Positions 17,946 to 24,652 of a stretch of DNA of 64,000 bases are shown here, in pieces. The notes beneath the pieces were generated by a model. It worked only from the letters and a program-made list of their open reading frames with translations, ran no database searches and had not been told where the DNA came from. A program made the position numbers and the translations under genes. Source of the stretch: Embleya hyalina (GTDB taxonomy: Bacteria; Actinomycetota; Actinomycetes; Streptomycetales; Streptomycetaceae); contig NZ_BIFH01000015.1 in NCBI RefSeq assembly GCF_003967355.1, forward strand, positions 376,888 to 440,887, in the 5' to 3' direction. The stretch's first letter is position 1. The number at the start of each line of letters is the position of its first letter.

Positions 17946-18392
17946 TCACTCCTCATGCCCGTGGATCGAGGTATCGGTGACGGCCCGGCCGGCCTTGCCG
18001 TTCTCGCTTGCGTCGGCGGCGCCCGGTACGTCCCGCGCGGCACCGTCCTGTGCGTTCTCCTTGCGGAATGCCTCGTAGATCTCCACGAGCACCCGCTTCT
18101 GACGGTCGTTGATCGCCGGATCCGCCATGATCGCGGTGCGCACCTCGCGGTCGCCGTCCTCGCGTTCGTCGAGGATGCCCGCCTGCACGTAGAGCGTTTC
18201 GGCCGAGATGCGCAGCGCCTTGGCGATCTGCTGGAGGATCTCCGCGCTCGGCCGGCGCAGACCGCGCTCGATCTGGCTCAGGTAGGGGTTGGAGACCCCG
18301 GCCACCTCGGCGAGTTGCCGAAGCGAATATTGCGCGTTGCGGCGTTGCTCCCGGATGTATTCACCCAGCGAGCCGACGTTCAGACCTGCCAT
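17946..18392 (-). CDS. XRE-family helix-turn-helix regulator
   Basis: The 148-residue protein has a Cro/C1-type HTH at residues about 8-64 (LGEYIREQRRNAQYSLRQLA, EVAGVSNPYLSQIERGLRRP). This is followed by an acidic helical segment (AIMADPAINDRQKRVLVEIYEAF) and a polar tail. It resembles the regulator upstream of hbhA in mycobacteria (Rv0474). The ATG at 18392 fits the HTH start. A perfect 12-bp-arm palindrome lies 16 nt upstream, suggesting that it represses itself and the hbhA-like gene 8 nt downstream. Confidence 0.88.
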   Translation of the reverse strand: MAGLNVGSLGEYIREQRRNAQYSLRQLAEVAGVSNPYLSQIERGLRRPSAEILQQIAKALRISAETLYVQAGILDEREDGDREVRTAIMADPAINDRQKRVLVEIYEAFRKENAQDGAARDVPGAADASENGKAGRAVTDTSIHGHEE

Positions 18393-18408
18393 GCCCCCAG
18401 CATGCACA

Positions 18409-18436
18409 CATCGTGCTTGCTCCTGCAAGCACGATG
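18409..18436. promoter_or_regulatory. Perfect palindromic operator upstream of the XRE gene
   Basis: Arms 18409-18420 (CATCGTGCTTGC) and 18425-18436 are exact reverse complements around TCCT. The position just upstream of the regulator start fits autoregulation. It could instead form an RNA hairpin, but the site lies very close to the start and no terminator function makes sense there. Confidence 0.7.
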
Positions 18437-18497
18437 CTGACAATCGTGAGCACGCTCCCGGACTCGGGGGCCGACCGGCTTCGCCGGCCCCGAGGGA

Positions 18498-19028
18498 TCA
18501 GCGCCCGGAAAGCAGGTCCTCCACCTTGGCCTCTCCCTCGCGGTAGCGCCGGGTGATCTCGGCGGCGCAGTCGTCGGCCGTGCGCTGGAGGCGGTGCCGG
18601 CGGGAGGACACCTCCTGCTCGTGGCCGGCGAGCTTGTCCAGCGCCTCGCCCAGTTCCGCGTCGGTGTGCGCGGCGAGGTCGGACAGGCCCACGTCGGCGA
18701 GCAGTCGCTCGATCCAACTCCGGTATCGATCGGTGCGCGGCGGCTGCACGTTGACGTGCCGGGCGCCCCGGGCGGGCGGTCTGGATTCGGACAGGATCTC
18801 GGGCAGTCGGCCCACCACCGGCGATTTCGGCTCGGCGCCGTCCCGGCCGGATCGCCGGGCCAGTTCGGCGCGCAGGATGTCGATTCGCCCCTGGAGCAAC
18901 CTCCGCAGATAGGACAGATCGTTCTCCTCGCGCTGGGCGTCACGCATGAGTTCGCGAACCCGGCTCAGCGTGAGGGCACGGATGGCCTCCGGGGCCACTC
19001 CGTCGGGAAGATCCACCATGAGACGCAT
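18498..19028 (-). CDS. rsiG: RsiG, c-di-GMP-dependent anti-sigma factor of WhiG
   Basis: RsiG holds the sporulation sigma factor WhiG inactive when loaded with a c-di-GMP dimer. The 176-residue protein is mostly helical and contains two exact copies of the published c-di-GMP motif E-x3-S-x2-R-x3-Q-x3-D. The first copy is E35, S39, R42, Q46, D50 ([16 protein letters not shown]); the second is E137, S141, R144, Q148, D152 ([16 protein letters not shown]). The two copies sit on the two helices expected to form the antiparallel coiled coil. The start is ATG at 19028; ATG 19019 is an alternative. whiG is not in the window. It is divergent to dtd. Confidence 0.93.
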   Translation of the reverse strand: MRLMVDLPDGVAPEAIRALTLSRVRELMRDAQREENDLSYLRRLLQGRIDILRAELARRSGRDGAEPKSPVVGRLPEILSESRPPARGARHVNVQPPRTDRYRSWIERLLADVGLSDLAAHTDAELGEALDKLAGHEQEVSSRRHRLQRTADDCAAEITRRYREGEAKVEDLLSGR

Positions 19029-19101
19029 CGTGTCATGTCGGGCAGACCGTCGCGTGCCACATGGCGCGGAATCGATCCGGACGGGTGTGCAGAATGGGCC
19101 C

Positions 19102-19527
19102 ATGCGTGCCGTCCTGCAAGTGGTGACCGAGGCTTCCGTGACCGTCGACGGGGAGGTGGTCGGCTCGATCGTGGGACCCGGGCTGTGCGTCCTGGTCGGG
19201 GTCACGCACACCGACACCCCGGAGATCGCCCGTCGACTGGCCGCCAAGCTGTGGAGCCTGCGCGTGCTGGACGGCGAGAAGTCCTGCTCCGATCTGGCGG
19301 CACCACTTCTGGTGATCTCGCAATTCACGCTTTACGGCGACGCCCGCAAGGGTCGTCGGCCCACCTGGAACGAGGCCGCGCCCGGGCCGGTGGCCGAACC
19401 GCTGGTGGCCGAGGTGGTCGCGGCGCTGCGGAAGCTGGGCGCCGAGGTGGCCACCGGCGTCTTCGGCGCCGACATGCGCGTCGCGCTGGTCAACGACGGC
19501 CCGATGACCCTCGTCGTCGACATGTGA
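19102..19527 (+). CDS. dtd: D-aminoacyl-tRNA deacylase
   Basis: Dtd hydrolyses D-amino acids (and glycine mischarged on tRNA-Ala) from tRNA. The 141-residue length is standard. The conserved [12 protein letters not shown] and the C-terminal [11 protein letters not shown], containing the Gly-cisPro active-site element, are present. The ATG at 19102 is preceded by CAGAAT and exactly 6 nt with no Shine-Dalgarno, so the mRNA is probably leaderless. It is divergent from rsiG, with only 73 nt between the starts, so their promoters must overlap. Confidence 0.94.
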   Translation: MRAVLQVVTEASVTVDGEVVGSIVGPGLCVLVGVTHTDTPEIARRLAAKLWSLRVLDGEKSCSDLAAPLLVISQFTLYGDARKGRRPTWNEAAPGPVAEPLVAEVVAALRKLGAEVATGVFGADMRVALVNDGPMTLVVDM

Positions 19528-19542
19528 GCCCGGTCGCCACGA

Positions 19543-19572
19543 CGGCGACCCCGAGAAATCCCGGGGTCGCCG
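19543..19572 (+). terminator. Terminator after dtd
   Basis: CGGCGACCCCG (19543-19553) pairs with 19562-19572 across an 8-nt loop containing GAGAAATC. It starts 15 nt after the dtd stop. Confidence 0.75.
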
Positions 19573-19661
19573 GCCGCGCTTCCCGGGGGTTCTCCCCATG
19601 TTCCCGGGCTTCGCGGGGAAGGAGAATGGCGACAGGTTCACCGATCGAAGGGGGTTGGACC

Positions 19662-19850
19662 ATGTCGCATCGCGGGCCGTACATCGCGGCCGGGATCGTC
19701 GTCGCCATCATCGCGCTGATCGTGCTGCCGTCGTGGATCGCCTGGACCATCGTGGCGGTCGCGATCGGCCTGCCCGTCGTCGCCTACTTCACCCTGGACC
19801 GCTCGCAGCGGCGGCGCCTGCACCGCATCCGCCGCCGCGAGATCCGCTAG
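19662..19850 (+). CDS. Small two-helix membrane protein
   Basis: The 62-residue protein has two adjoining hydrophobic helices (about residues 7-24 and 25-46, with SWIAW between). It ends in a very basic tail of alternating Arg and hydrophobic residues (RSQRRRLHRIRRREIR). The ATG at 19662 has an AAGGGGG site 8 nt upstream. I do not recognise a named family. The basic tail suggests a cytoplasmic C-terminus near the membrane or nucleic acid. It stands alone between two hairpin terminators. Confidence 0.75.
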   Translation: MSHRGPYIAAGIVVAIIALIVLPSWIAWTIVAVAIGLPVVAYFTLDRSQRRRLHRIRRREIR

Positions 19851-19856
19851 CGCGTC

Positions 19857-19886
19857 CGCGCCCGGTCCCCGCGGGGCACGGGCGCG
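19857..19886. terminator. Bidirectional terminator between the small membrane gene and ygfZ
   Basis: CGCGCCCG (19857-19864) pairs with 19879-19886, enclosing an inner CCCCGCGGGG palindrome. The flanking genes converge here. Confidence 0.65.
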
Positions 19887-19892
19887 GGGGCG

Positions 19893-20837
19893 CTACGCGG
19901 GGACCACGACCTCCTGCGTCGCCGGCACCCCGCCGGCCAGGAGTTCGGCGTCCACGGCGGTGTTGCGCTTGATCAGCGCGAGCGCGATCGGGCCGAGTTC
20001 GTGGTGGCGCGCCGCGCTGGTGACGAACCCGACCTGGCGGCCCGCGAGTTCCACCGGCGCGCCGTGCGCCGGCAGCGTCTCCTGGGTGCCGTCCAGGTGC
20101 AGGAAGACCAGGCGCCGCGGCGGGCGACCCAGGTTGTGCACGCGCGCGACCGTCTCCTGCCCCCGGTAGCAACCCTTGTCCAGGTGCACGGCGGTGTCGA
20201 TCAGGCCCAGCTCGTGCACGATCGTGCGGTGGTCGGTCTCCAGGCCGCGCCGGGGCCGGTGTGCGGCGATCCGCAACGCCTCGTACGCCCACATGCCCGC
20301 CGGATGCGCGTGCTCGCGTCCGTACGCCGCCAACCGCTCGCGGGGCAGGAACACCTCGCGGCCGTACTCGGTCGCGCGGATCAGCACATCGTCGGGAGCG
20401 TCCCCGCCCGCCTCGTGCACGACGGCGAAGTCGGCGGACACGTCGGCGACCTCGACCCGCAGCATGAAGCGCATCCGGTCCAGGAATTCGACCAGGGCCG
20501 GCGCCTCGCCGGGCTCGACGTGGGCCCAGAACGCCTCGCCGTCGTCCACCCCGTACAGCGCGTGCTCGATGTGCCCGTGCGGGCTCAGCACCAGCGTCAG
20601 CGTGGCCTCGTGCGGCTTCAGGTCGGTCAGGTGTTGCGTGGTCAGCGAGTGCAGCCAGCTCAGCCGGTCCGGGCCGAGGACCCGGATCACGTCGCGGTGC
20701 GACAGGTCGACGAAGCCCTCGCCCGCCTCCAGCCGACGTTGTTCGCGCAGGGGGTCGCCGTAGTGCGCGGCGACGCCGACGTCGGGGGCTTCCGCGGCGA
20801 CCGCGCCGGGCAGGGTCAACAAAGGGCTCGTGGGCAT
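19893..20837 (-). CDS. ygfZ: YgfZ/GcvT-domain folate-binding protein for Fe-S enzyme maintenance
   Basis: YgfZ proteins bind folate and support the repair or assembly of certain Fe-S enzymes, including MiaB. The 314-residue protein has a GcvT-like fold, with FVDLSHRDVIRVLGPDRLSW and LHSLTTQHL near the N-terminus. The diagnostic K-G-C-[YF]-x-G-Q-E motif is intact as DKGCYRGQETVARVHNLGRP. The ATG at 20837 gives MPTSPLLTLPG; a longer frame to 20894 would run into the nur 3' end region and adds a Cys/Arg-rich lead with no match. It is 32 nt downstream of nur and probably co-transcribed. Confidence 0.9.
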   Translation of the reverse strand: MPTSPLLTLPGAVAAEAPDVGVAAHYGDPLREQRRLEAGEGFVDLSHRDVIRVLGPDRLSWLHSLTTQHLTDLKPHEATLTLVLSPHGHIEHALYGVDDGEAFWAHVEPGEAPALVEFLDRMRFMLRVEVADVSADFAVVHEAGGDAPDDVLIRATEYGREVFLPRERLAAYGREHAHPAGMWAYEALRIAAHRPRRGLETDHRTIVHELGLIDTAVHLDKGCYRGQETVARVHNLGRPPRRLVFLHLDGTQETLPAHGAPVELAGRQVGFVTSAARHHELGPIALALIKRNTAVDAELLAGGVPATQEVVVPA

Positions 20838-20869
20838 GTCCCCACAGTACGAGACCCGTCGGATGAACC

Positions 20870-21295
20870 TCAGTTCGCCCGGGCCGCCGTGCACTCCGCG
20901 CAGCGGCCGAAGATCGCGAAGTGCGCGAGGTCGATGTCGAACCCGTGCTCGACGCGCAGCCGCTCGCCCATGCCGGCGGCGACCTCCGTGCCCACCTCGA
21001 TCACCCGGCGGCAGTCCCGGCAGACCAGGTGCAGATGGCCGCCGGCGTCCGCCGGGTGGTAGGTCGGCGCACCGTGCCCGAGGTGGGTGTGGGTGACCAG
21101 GTCGAGCTGTTCGAGCAGTTCGAGAGTGCGGTAGACCGTCGAGATGTTGATCCCGCCCGCGGTCTTGTGCACCTCCACCAGGATCTCGTCCGGTGTCGCG
21201 TGGCCCAGGGCGTTCACCGCTTCGAGGACGAGTTGGCGCTGCGGCGTGAGCCGGTAGCCCTTCTCGCGAAGCTCGTGCTTCCAGTCAGTGCTCAC
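20870..21295 (-). CDS. nur: Fur-family regulator, nickel-uptake regulator Nur
   Basis: The 141-residue Fur protein has a winged helix (about 1-80: KGYRLTPQRQLVLEAVNALG, GGINISTVYRTLELLEQLDL). The dimerisation and metal domain contains HGAPTYHPADAGGHLHLVCRDC, and the protein ends HFAIFGRCAEC. The CxxC pairs CRDC and CAEC would hold structural zinc. The pattern matches Streptomyces Nur (which represses nickel transport and the Fe superoxide dismutase gene in response to nickel) better than Fur, Zur or PerR. The start is GTG at 21295. The call as Nur rather than a generic Fur is made from remembered similarity and should be confirmed by phylogeny. Confidence 0.82.
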   Translation of the reverse strand: MSTDWKHELREKGYRLTPQRQLVLEAVNALGHATPDEILVEVHKTAGGINISTVYRTLELLEQLDLVTHTHLGHGAPTYHPADAGGHLHLVCRDCRRVIEVGTEVAAGMGERLRVEHGFDIDLAHFAIFGRCAECTAARAN

Positions 21296-21346
21296 GCAGG
21301 GAAGTTTACGAGTGCGCGGCGCCCGCCGGACCGGCCGACCGGGCGA

Positions 21347-21862
21347 CTACTCGGCCGCGAGTTCCGCGTCGACCCGCTTGAGCTGGGCGGAGACGTGCGC
21401 CTGGAGCGGGTGTCCCATCGCGGCCATGTCGTAGGCGTACATCAACTCGCCCTTGACCAGGCCGTAGAGCCGGTGTCCGGCCGTGTAGTCCTTGGCGTCC
21501 TCGGTGCGCGCGACCACGTCGGTGCGCATCTCCAGGCGCGGGCCCTCCACCTTGCCGAGCCAGATCTCCACGATGCCGGTCGGGTGGGCGAGCGTGACGT
21601 CGACCGATCCGTCCAGCTTGGAGCGCCAGAAGCCGGTCTCGGTGGCCAACGGGCGCACCCGCTCCCCCGCGTCGTCGAGCAGCCAGGTCCGCGACGTGTA
21701 GGTCAGGAACGGCTTGTTCGCGATGTAGCCGAAGGTGACCTGCTGGCCGAAGCGGAACGCCTCGATCGTCGGGTAGTCGCCGACACCGGCGCCTTCCCAG
21801 GTGCCGAGCAGGAACGCGAGGGGGACGGCGTCGAAGTGCAGGTCGTCCGGAATTTCGATCAT
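21347..21862 (-). CDS. Nitrobindin-like heme-binding beta-barrel protein
   Basis: The 171-residue protein belongs to the nitrobindin/THAP4-like family (formerly DUF1794), ten-stranded barrels that bind ferric heme and act on NO or peroxynitrite. The family signature G-x-W-x-G-x-G is present as LGTWEGAGVG near residue 20. The presumptive proximal ligand His156 lies in PLQAHVSAQLKRV near the C-terminus. Other barrel segments (FGYIANKPFLTYTSRTW, ETGFWRSK, GIVEIWLGKVEGPRLEM) match well. The start is ATG at 21862. It lies 51 nt downstream of a divergent boundary and 51 nt upstream of nur; a link to redox control is only positional. Confidence 0.88.
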   Translation of the reverse strand: MIEIPDDLHFDAVPLAFLLGTWEGAGVGDYPTIEAFRFGQQVTFGYIANKPFLTYTSRTWLLDDAGERVRPLATETGFWRSKLDGSVDVTLAHPTGIVEIWLGKVEGPRLEMRTDVVARTEDAKDYTAGHRLYGLVKGELMYAYDMAAMGHPLQAHVSAQLKRVDAELAAE

Positions 21863-21920
21863 GGTGGGGAGGGCCGCTTCCGAGGGTCGGGTACGGCCGG
21901 TCAGCCTACCGGGCGTGGGC

Positions 21921-22019
21921 TCAGTTCTGGCCCTTGTACAGCTTGGACACGGTCAGCGCGGCGAACCACGCGACGAGGACGCCGACCACGGCCAGCAGCG
22001 CAATGAAGAAGATGTGCAT
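21921..22019 (-). CDS. 32-residue single-pass membrane protein
   Basis: The frame encodes 32 residues: MHIFFIALLAVVGVLVAWFA, then ALTVSKLYKGQN. One membrane helix spans about residues 3-22 with a short basic polar C-terminus. GAGGAG lies about 11 nt before the ATG at 22019. Small proteins of this look are conserved at this place in Streptomyces genomes as I recall, but no function is known. It sits between the nitrobindin gene and the divergent DsrE-family gene. Confidence 0.7.
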   Translation of the reverse strand: MHIFFIALLAVVGVLVAWFAALTVSKLYKGQN

Positions 22020-22105
22020 CGCCCGGGTGCTCCTCGTGCTTCGTACGGGGCGGCCGGATCGCCCCGGCCGGGTGCCAAACGGCCTCAGTGTATAGGCTGC
22101 GGGCC

Positions 22106-22468
22106 GTGAAGCGATCTCTCGTGGTCAAGGTCACCGCAGGTCAGGACGCGCCGGAGCGCTGCTCCCAGGCGTTCACCGTGGCGTCGGTGGCGCTCGCGTC
22201 GGGGGTCGACGTGTCGCTGTGGCTCACCGGCGAGTCGTCCTGGTTCGCGCTGCCCGGGCGGGCCGCCGAGTTCGAACTCCCGCACGCCGCGCCGCTGCCG
22301 GATCTGCTCGACGCGCTGCTCGCGGGCGGGCGGGTGACGCTGTGCACGCAGTGCGCGGCGCGGCGCGGGATCACCGGGGACGACGTGCTGCCGGGGGTGC
22401 GGATCGCGGGCGCCCAGGTGTTCGTGCAGGAGGCGCTCGCCGACGGGGCCCAGGCGCTGGTGTACTGA
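22106..22468 (+). CDS. DsrE-family protein
   Basis: The 120-residue protein matches the DsrE/DsrF/YchN fold, with VKRSLVVKVTAGQDAPERC at the N-terminus and VDVSLWLTGESSWF in the middle. CTQCAARRGITGDDVLPGVR contains a CxxC near residue 80. Family members carry persulfide sulfur, and the CxxC is compatible with that, but the classic DsrE active cysteine arrangement is not certain. The start is GTG at 22106; TATAGG lies 9 nt upstream and no Shine-Dalgarno is seen, so the transcript may be nearly leaderless. Confidence 0.8.
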   Translation: MKRSLVVKVTAGQDAPERCSQAFTVASVALASGVDVSLWLTGESSWFALPGRAAEFELPHAAPLPDLLDALLAGGRVTLCTQCAARRGITGDDVLPGVRIAGAQVFVQEALADGAQALVY

Positions 22469-22493
22469 CCGGCCGGGCCCCGACGCGCCGGTG

Positions 22494-22817
22494 TCAGTGG
22501 CTGATCCCGGAGATGTTCAGGCCGATCACGCCGAGCAGGACCAGGCCGATCGAGATCAGCTTGAGCGGGGACGAGCCCTCGTTCAGCAGCCAGATGCCCA
22601 CGAGCGCGGTGCCCGCCGCGCCGATCCCGGTCCACACCGCGTAGGCGGGGCCGACCTCCAGGGACTTGAGCGCGTAGGTGAGCAGTCCGAAGCTGCCCAG
22701 CGCGCAGACGGCGAAGCCGATGGTGGGCCACAACCGGGTGAATCCGTGACTCTGCTTGAGCATGATGGCGAAGCCGGTCTCCAGGACTCCCGCGATGATC
22801 ACAATCGCCCATGCCAC
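22494..22817 (-). CDS. Small multidrug resistance (SMR) transporter, SugE/Gdx-like
   Basis: The 107-residue protein has four membrane helices and the essential Glu13 (AGVLETGFAIMLKQSHGFTR). The LK-x-S-x-GFTR segment is typical of SugE/Gdx, which exports guanidinium or quaternary ammonium. WTGIGAAGTALVGIWLLNE and LIGLVLLGVIGLN-type segments follow, as in the family. The start is GTG at 22817 with GGGAGG 6 nt upstream. A hairpin (GGTTTCC/GGGAACC) lies in the leader, but I could not match any guanidine riboswitch class. Only one SMR gene is present, so a homodimer is likely. Confidence 0.88.
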   Translation of the reverse strand: MAWAIVIIAGVLETGFAIMLKQSHGFTRLWPTIGFAVCALGSFGLLTYALKSLEVGPAYAVWTGIGAAGTALVGIWLLNEGSSPLKLISIGLVLLGVIGLNISGISH

Positions 22818-23046
22818 GTGTTGCCTCCCGGCGTCGCGCCTTGCTCCGGTGCCCCGATGCGCCGGGCGGTTCCCCCCGACGATACGGAAACCTTTCTGCC
22901 CCGACGACGGGCGGGACACACCGGGCGCACGACCGGACGGACCGCGCCCCTCCCCCGAGCACGTGGGGAGGGGCGCGGCCGTATCGCACCGAGCGGTGAC
23001 GGATTCCGTGGGTGTACGTCCGAAGGAGATCCGCCCCGTCGGGGTG

Positions 23047-23340
23047 TCAGACCGCGATCTCGACCTCGGCGACGGTGCCCTTCTCGGACACCACCACACT
23101 GCGGTCCACGGTCGCGCCGGGTACCAGGGCCCGGACAGTCCAGTTGCCGGGGGCCGCGAAGAACCGGAACTCGCCGGTCGCGGACGTGGGCACCTCGGCG
23201 GTGAAGTCGCCACCCGCGTCGAGCAGGCGCACGTAACCGTTGATGGGCTGCCCGCCCTTGGTCACCGCCCCCTGGATGATGGTTTCCTTCGCCACGTCAA
23301 CTCCTGCCAGATCCGGGCCGCCGGCCTTCGCACCGCACAT
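23047..23340 (-). CDS. DUF1416 (SseC-like) protein
   Basis: The 97-residue protein begins MCGAKAGGPDLAGVDVAKET, the conserved DUF1416 N-terminus with a cysteine at position 2. It continues as a beta-sandwich-like domain (GQPINGYVRLLDAGGDFTAE, GEFRFFAAPGNWTVRALVPG). In mycobacteria the homologue SseC lies next to the sulfurtransferase CysA/SseA, as here (39-nt gap, same strand). The function is unknown; a carrier or accessory role in sulfur metabolism is suggested by context. It should be co-transcribed with the sulfurtransferase under the upstream cysteine leader. Confidence 0.9.
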   Translation of the reverse strand: MCGAKAGGPDLAGVDVAKETIIQGAVTKGGQPINGYVRLLDAGGDFTAEVPTSATGEFRFFAAPGNWTVRALVPGATVDRSVVVSEKGTVAEVEIAV

Positions 23341-23379
23341 CGTTCCTGCTCCCTGCGTTCGGGTGGGTGTAGCCGTCGG

Positions 23380-24219
23380 TCACTTGCCGTCGCCGAGCTC
23401 GATCGGCACGCCGACCAGCGCGCCGTACTCGGTCCACGAGCCGTCGTAGTTGCGCACGTTGCCCTGCTCGAGCAGCTCGTGCAGGACGAACCACGTGTGC
23501 GCGGAGCGCTCGCCGATCCGGCAGTAGGCGATGGTGTCCTTCGCCAGGTCCACACCCTCGCCCTCGTACAGCGCGGTGAGCTCCTCGTTGGTCTTGAAGG
23601 TGCCGTCGTCGTTGGCGGCCTTCGACCACGGGATGTTCTTCGCGGTCGGCACGTGGCCGGCCTTCTGCGACTGCTCCTGCGGCAGGTGCGCCGGGGCGAG
23701 CAGCTTGCCGGAGAACTCGTCGGGCGAACGCACGTCGACCAGGTTCAGCGAACCGATCGCGGCGAGCACGTCGTCGCGCCAGGCGCGGATCGAGGTGTCC
23801 TGCGGCTTGGCCGTGTAGGTGGTCGCGGCGCGCTCGGGCACCTCGACGACCAGCTCGCGGGAGTCGAGCTCCCACTTCTTGCGACCGCCGTCGAGCAGCT
23901 TGACGTCGCCGTGACCGTAGAGCTTGAAGTACCAGTAGGCGTAGGACGCGAACCAGTTGTTGTTGCCGCCGTAGAGCACGACGGTGTCGTCGTTGGCGAT
24001 GCCCTTGGCGGACAGCAGCGCCGAGAAGCCGGCCTCGTCGACGAAGTCGCGCTTGACCGGGTCCTGCAGGTCGTCGCGCCAGTCGATGCGCACCGCACCG
24101 CGGATGTGGTTCTTGACGTAGGCGCTGGTGTCCTCGTCGACCTCGACGAGGACGACCTTCGGGTCGTCCAGGTGGGCCTGGACCCAGTCGGCGTCTACCA
24201 GAACGTCGGAGCGGCTCAT
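23380..24219 (-). CDS. Thiosulfate sulfurtransferase (CysA/SseA type)
   Basis: The 279-residue protein has two rhodanese domains. The inactive N-terminal domain covers about 1-130; the C-terminal domain carries the active-site loop AYCRIGERSAHTW with Cys233. The CRIGERS loop is characteristic of actinobacterial CysA/SseA proteins that transfer sulfane sulfur from thiosulfate. The ATG at 24219 has GGAGG upstream and gives MSRSDVLVDADWVQAHL. The 246-nt leader to the cysteine-rich leader peptide contains strong hairpins, consistent with attenuation. DUF1416 follows directly. Confidence 0.92.
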   Translation of the reverse strand: MSRSDVLVDADWVQAHLDDPKVVLVEVDEDTSAYVKNHIRGAVRIDWRDDLQDPVKRDFVDEAGFSALLSAKGIANDDTVVLYGGNNNWFASYAYWYFKLYGHGDVKLLDGGRKKWELDSRELVVEVPERAATTYTAKPQDTSIRAWRDDVLAAIGSLNLVDVRSPDEFSGKLLAPAHLPQEQSQKAGHVPTAKNIPWSKAANDDGTFKTNEELTALYEGEGVDLAKDTIAYCRIGERSAHTWFVLHELLEQGNVRNYDGSWTEYGALVGVPIELGDGK

Positions 24220-24269
24220 GGGATACCTCCGGTGCAGAAGTGCGCGGGATCTCGCGGATGTCGGGATGC

Positions 24270-24295
24270 ACGTTCGCGACACACGTTCGCGACAC
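24270..24295 (-). repeat. Exact 13-bp tandem duplication in the sulfurtransferase leader
   Basis: ACGTTCGCGACAC occurs twice in immediate succession (24270-24282, 24283-24295). It lies in the untranslated leader between the attenuator hairpins and the sulfurtransferase start. Confidence 0.8.
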
Positions 24296-24377
24296 ACCCG
24301 GGCATGCCGCGGCGCCGCCGCATGCGGGGGTGTACGTGTGTCAGGGGTGTTTCACGCGGGAGCCGGGTGCCCGTTCC

Positions 24378-24444
24378 GCCGTGTCGTCACACGGCTCGGG
24401 TCCCGGGGCCGACGGTCGGTCGCGATCCACCGCGGGTGGATCGC
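24378..24444 (-). promoter_or_regulatory. Attenuator-like hairpins after the cysteine leader peptide
   Basis: Two perfect hairpins lie in the leader RNA. The first has arms 24435-24444 and 24422-24431 with a 3-nt loop and starts 21 nt after the leader-peptide stop. The second (GCCGTGT/ACACGGC) spans 24378-24395. The placement fits a ribosome-stalling attenuation switch, although no U-tract follows either stem. Confidence 0.55.
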
Positions 24445-24465
24445 CGAACGACGACTGTCGACAAG

Positions 24466-24549
24466 TCAGTCAGCGCAACACAGGCAGGTCTGCGTGCGGC
24501 ACAGGTCCACTGCGCGCCGCTTGGTGAGGTCATCCGCCTGTCGCTTCAC
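24466..24549 (-). CDS. Leaderless polycysteine leader peptide for sulfur-gene attenuation
   Basis: A 27-residue frame begins at GTG 24549 and ends LTKRRAVDLCRTQTCLCCAD, with four cysteines in the last eleven residues, including adjacent Cys24-Cys25. The pattern LTKRRAVDLCR-x-CLC matches the cysteine-rich leader peptides found ahead of actinobacterial sulfur genes. In mycobacteria these act as cysteine-responsive attenuators, with ribosomes stalling on Cys codons when cysteine is scarce. A TACGAT -10 box ends exactly 6 nt before the GTG and no ribosome binding site exists, so the transcript should start at the initiation codon. It precedes the sulfurtransferase and DUF1416 genes. Confidence 0.82.
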   Translation of the reverse strand: MKRQADDLTKRRAVDLCRTQTCLCCAD

Positions 24550-24555
24550 ATCACG

Positions 24556-24585
24556 ATCGTAGGGACGGATGACCGCCGCTGTCAT
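24556..24585 (-). promoter_or_regulatory. Promoter of the cysteine leader transcript
   Basis: On the minus strand, ATGACA (24585-24580) and TACGAT (24561-24556) are 18 nt apart, and transcription would begin at or next to the GTG at 24549. Confidence 0.6.
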
Positions 24586-24652
24586 GCATGTCCCATCATG
24601 CGAGACAAATGTGTCCGTACTTCGAGACGACCAGGGGATTGATCCCTGTTTG

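Noticed and set aside
22818-22990. Guanidine riboswitch upstream of the SMR gene
   Set aside because: A GGTTTCC/GGGAACC hairpin is present, but I could not find the conserved elements of guanidine-I, -II or -III riboswitches.
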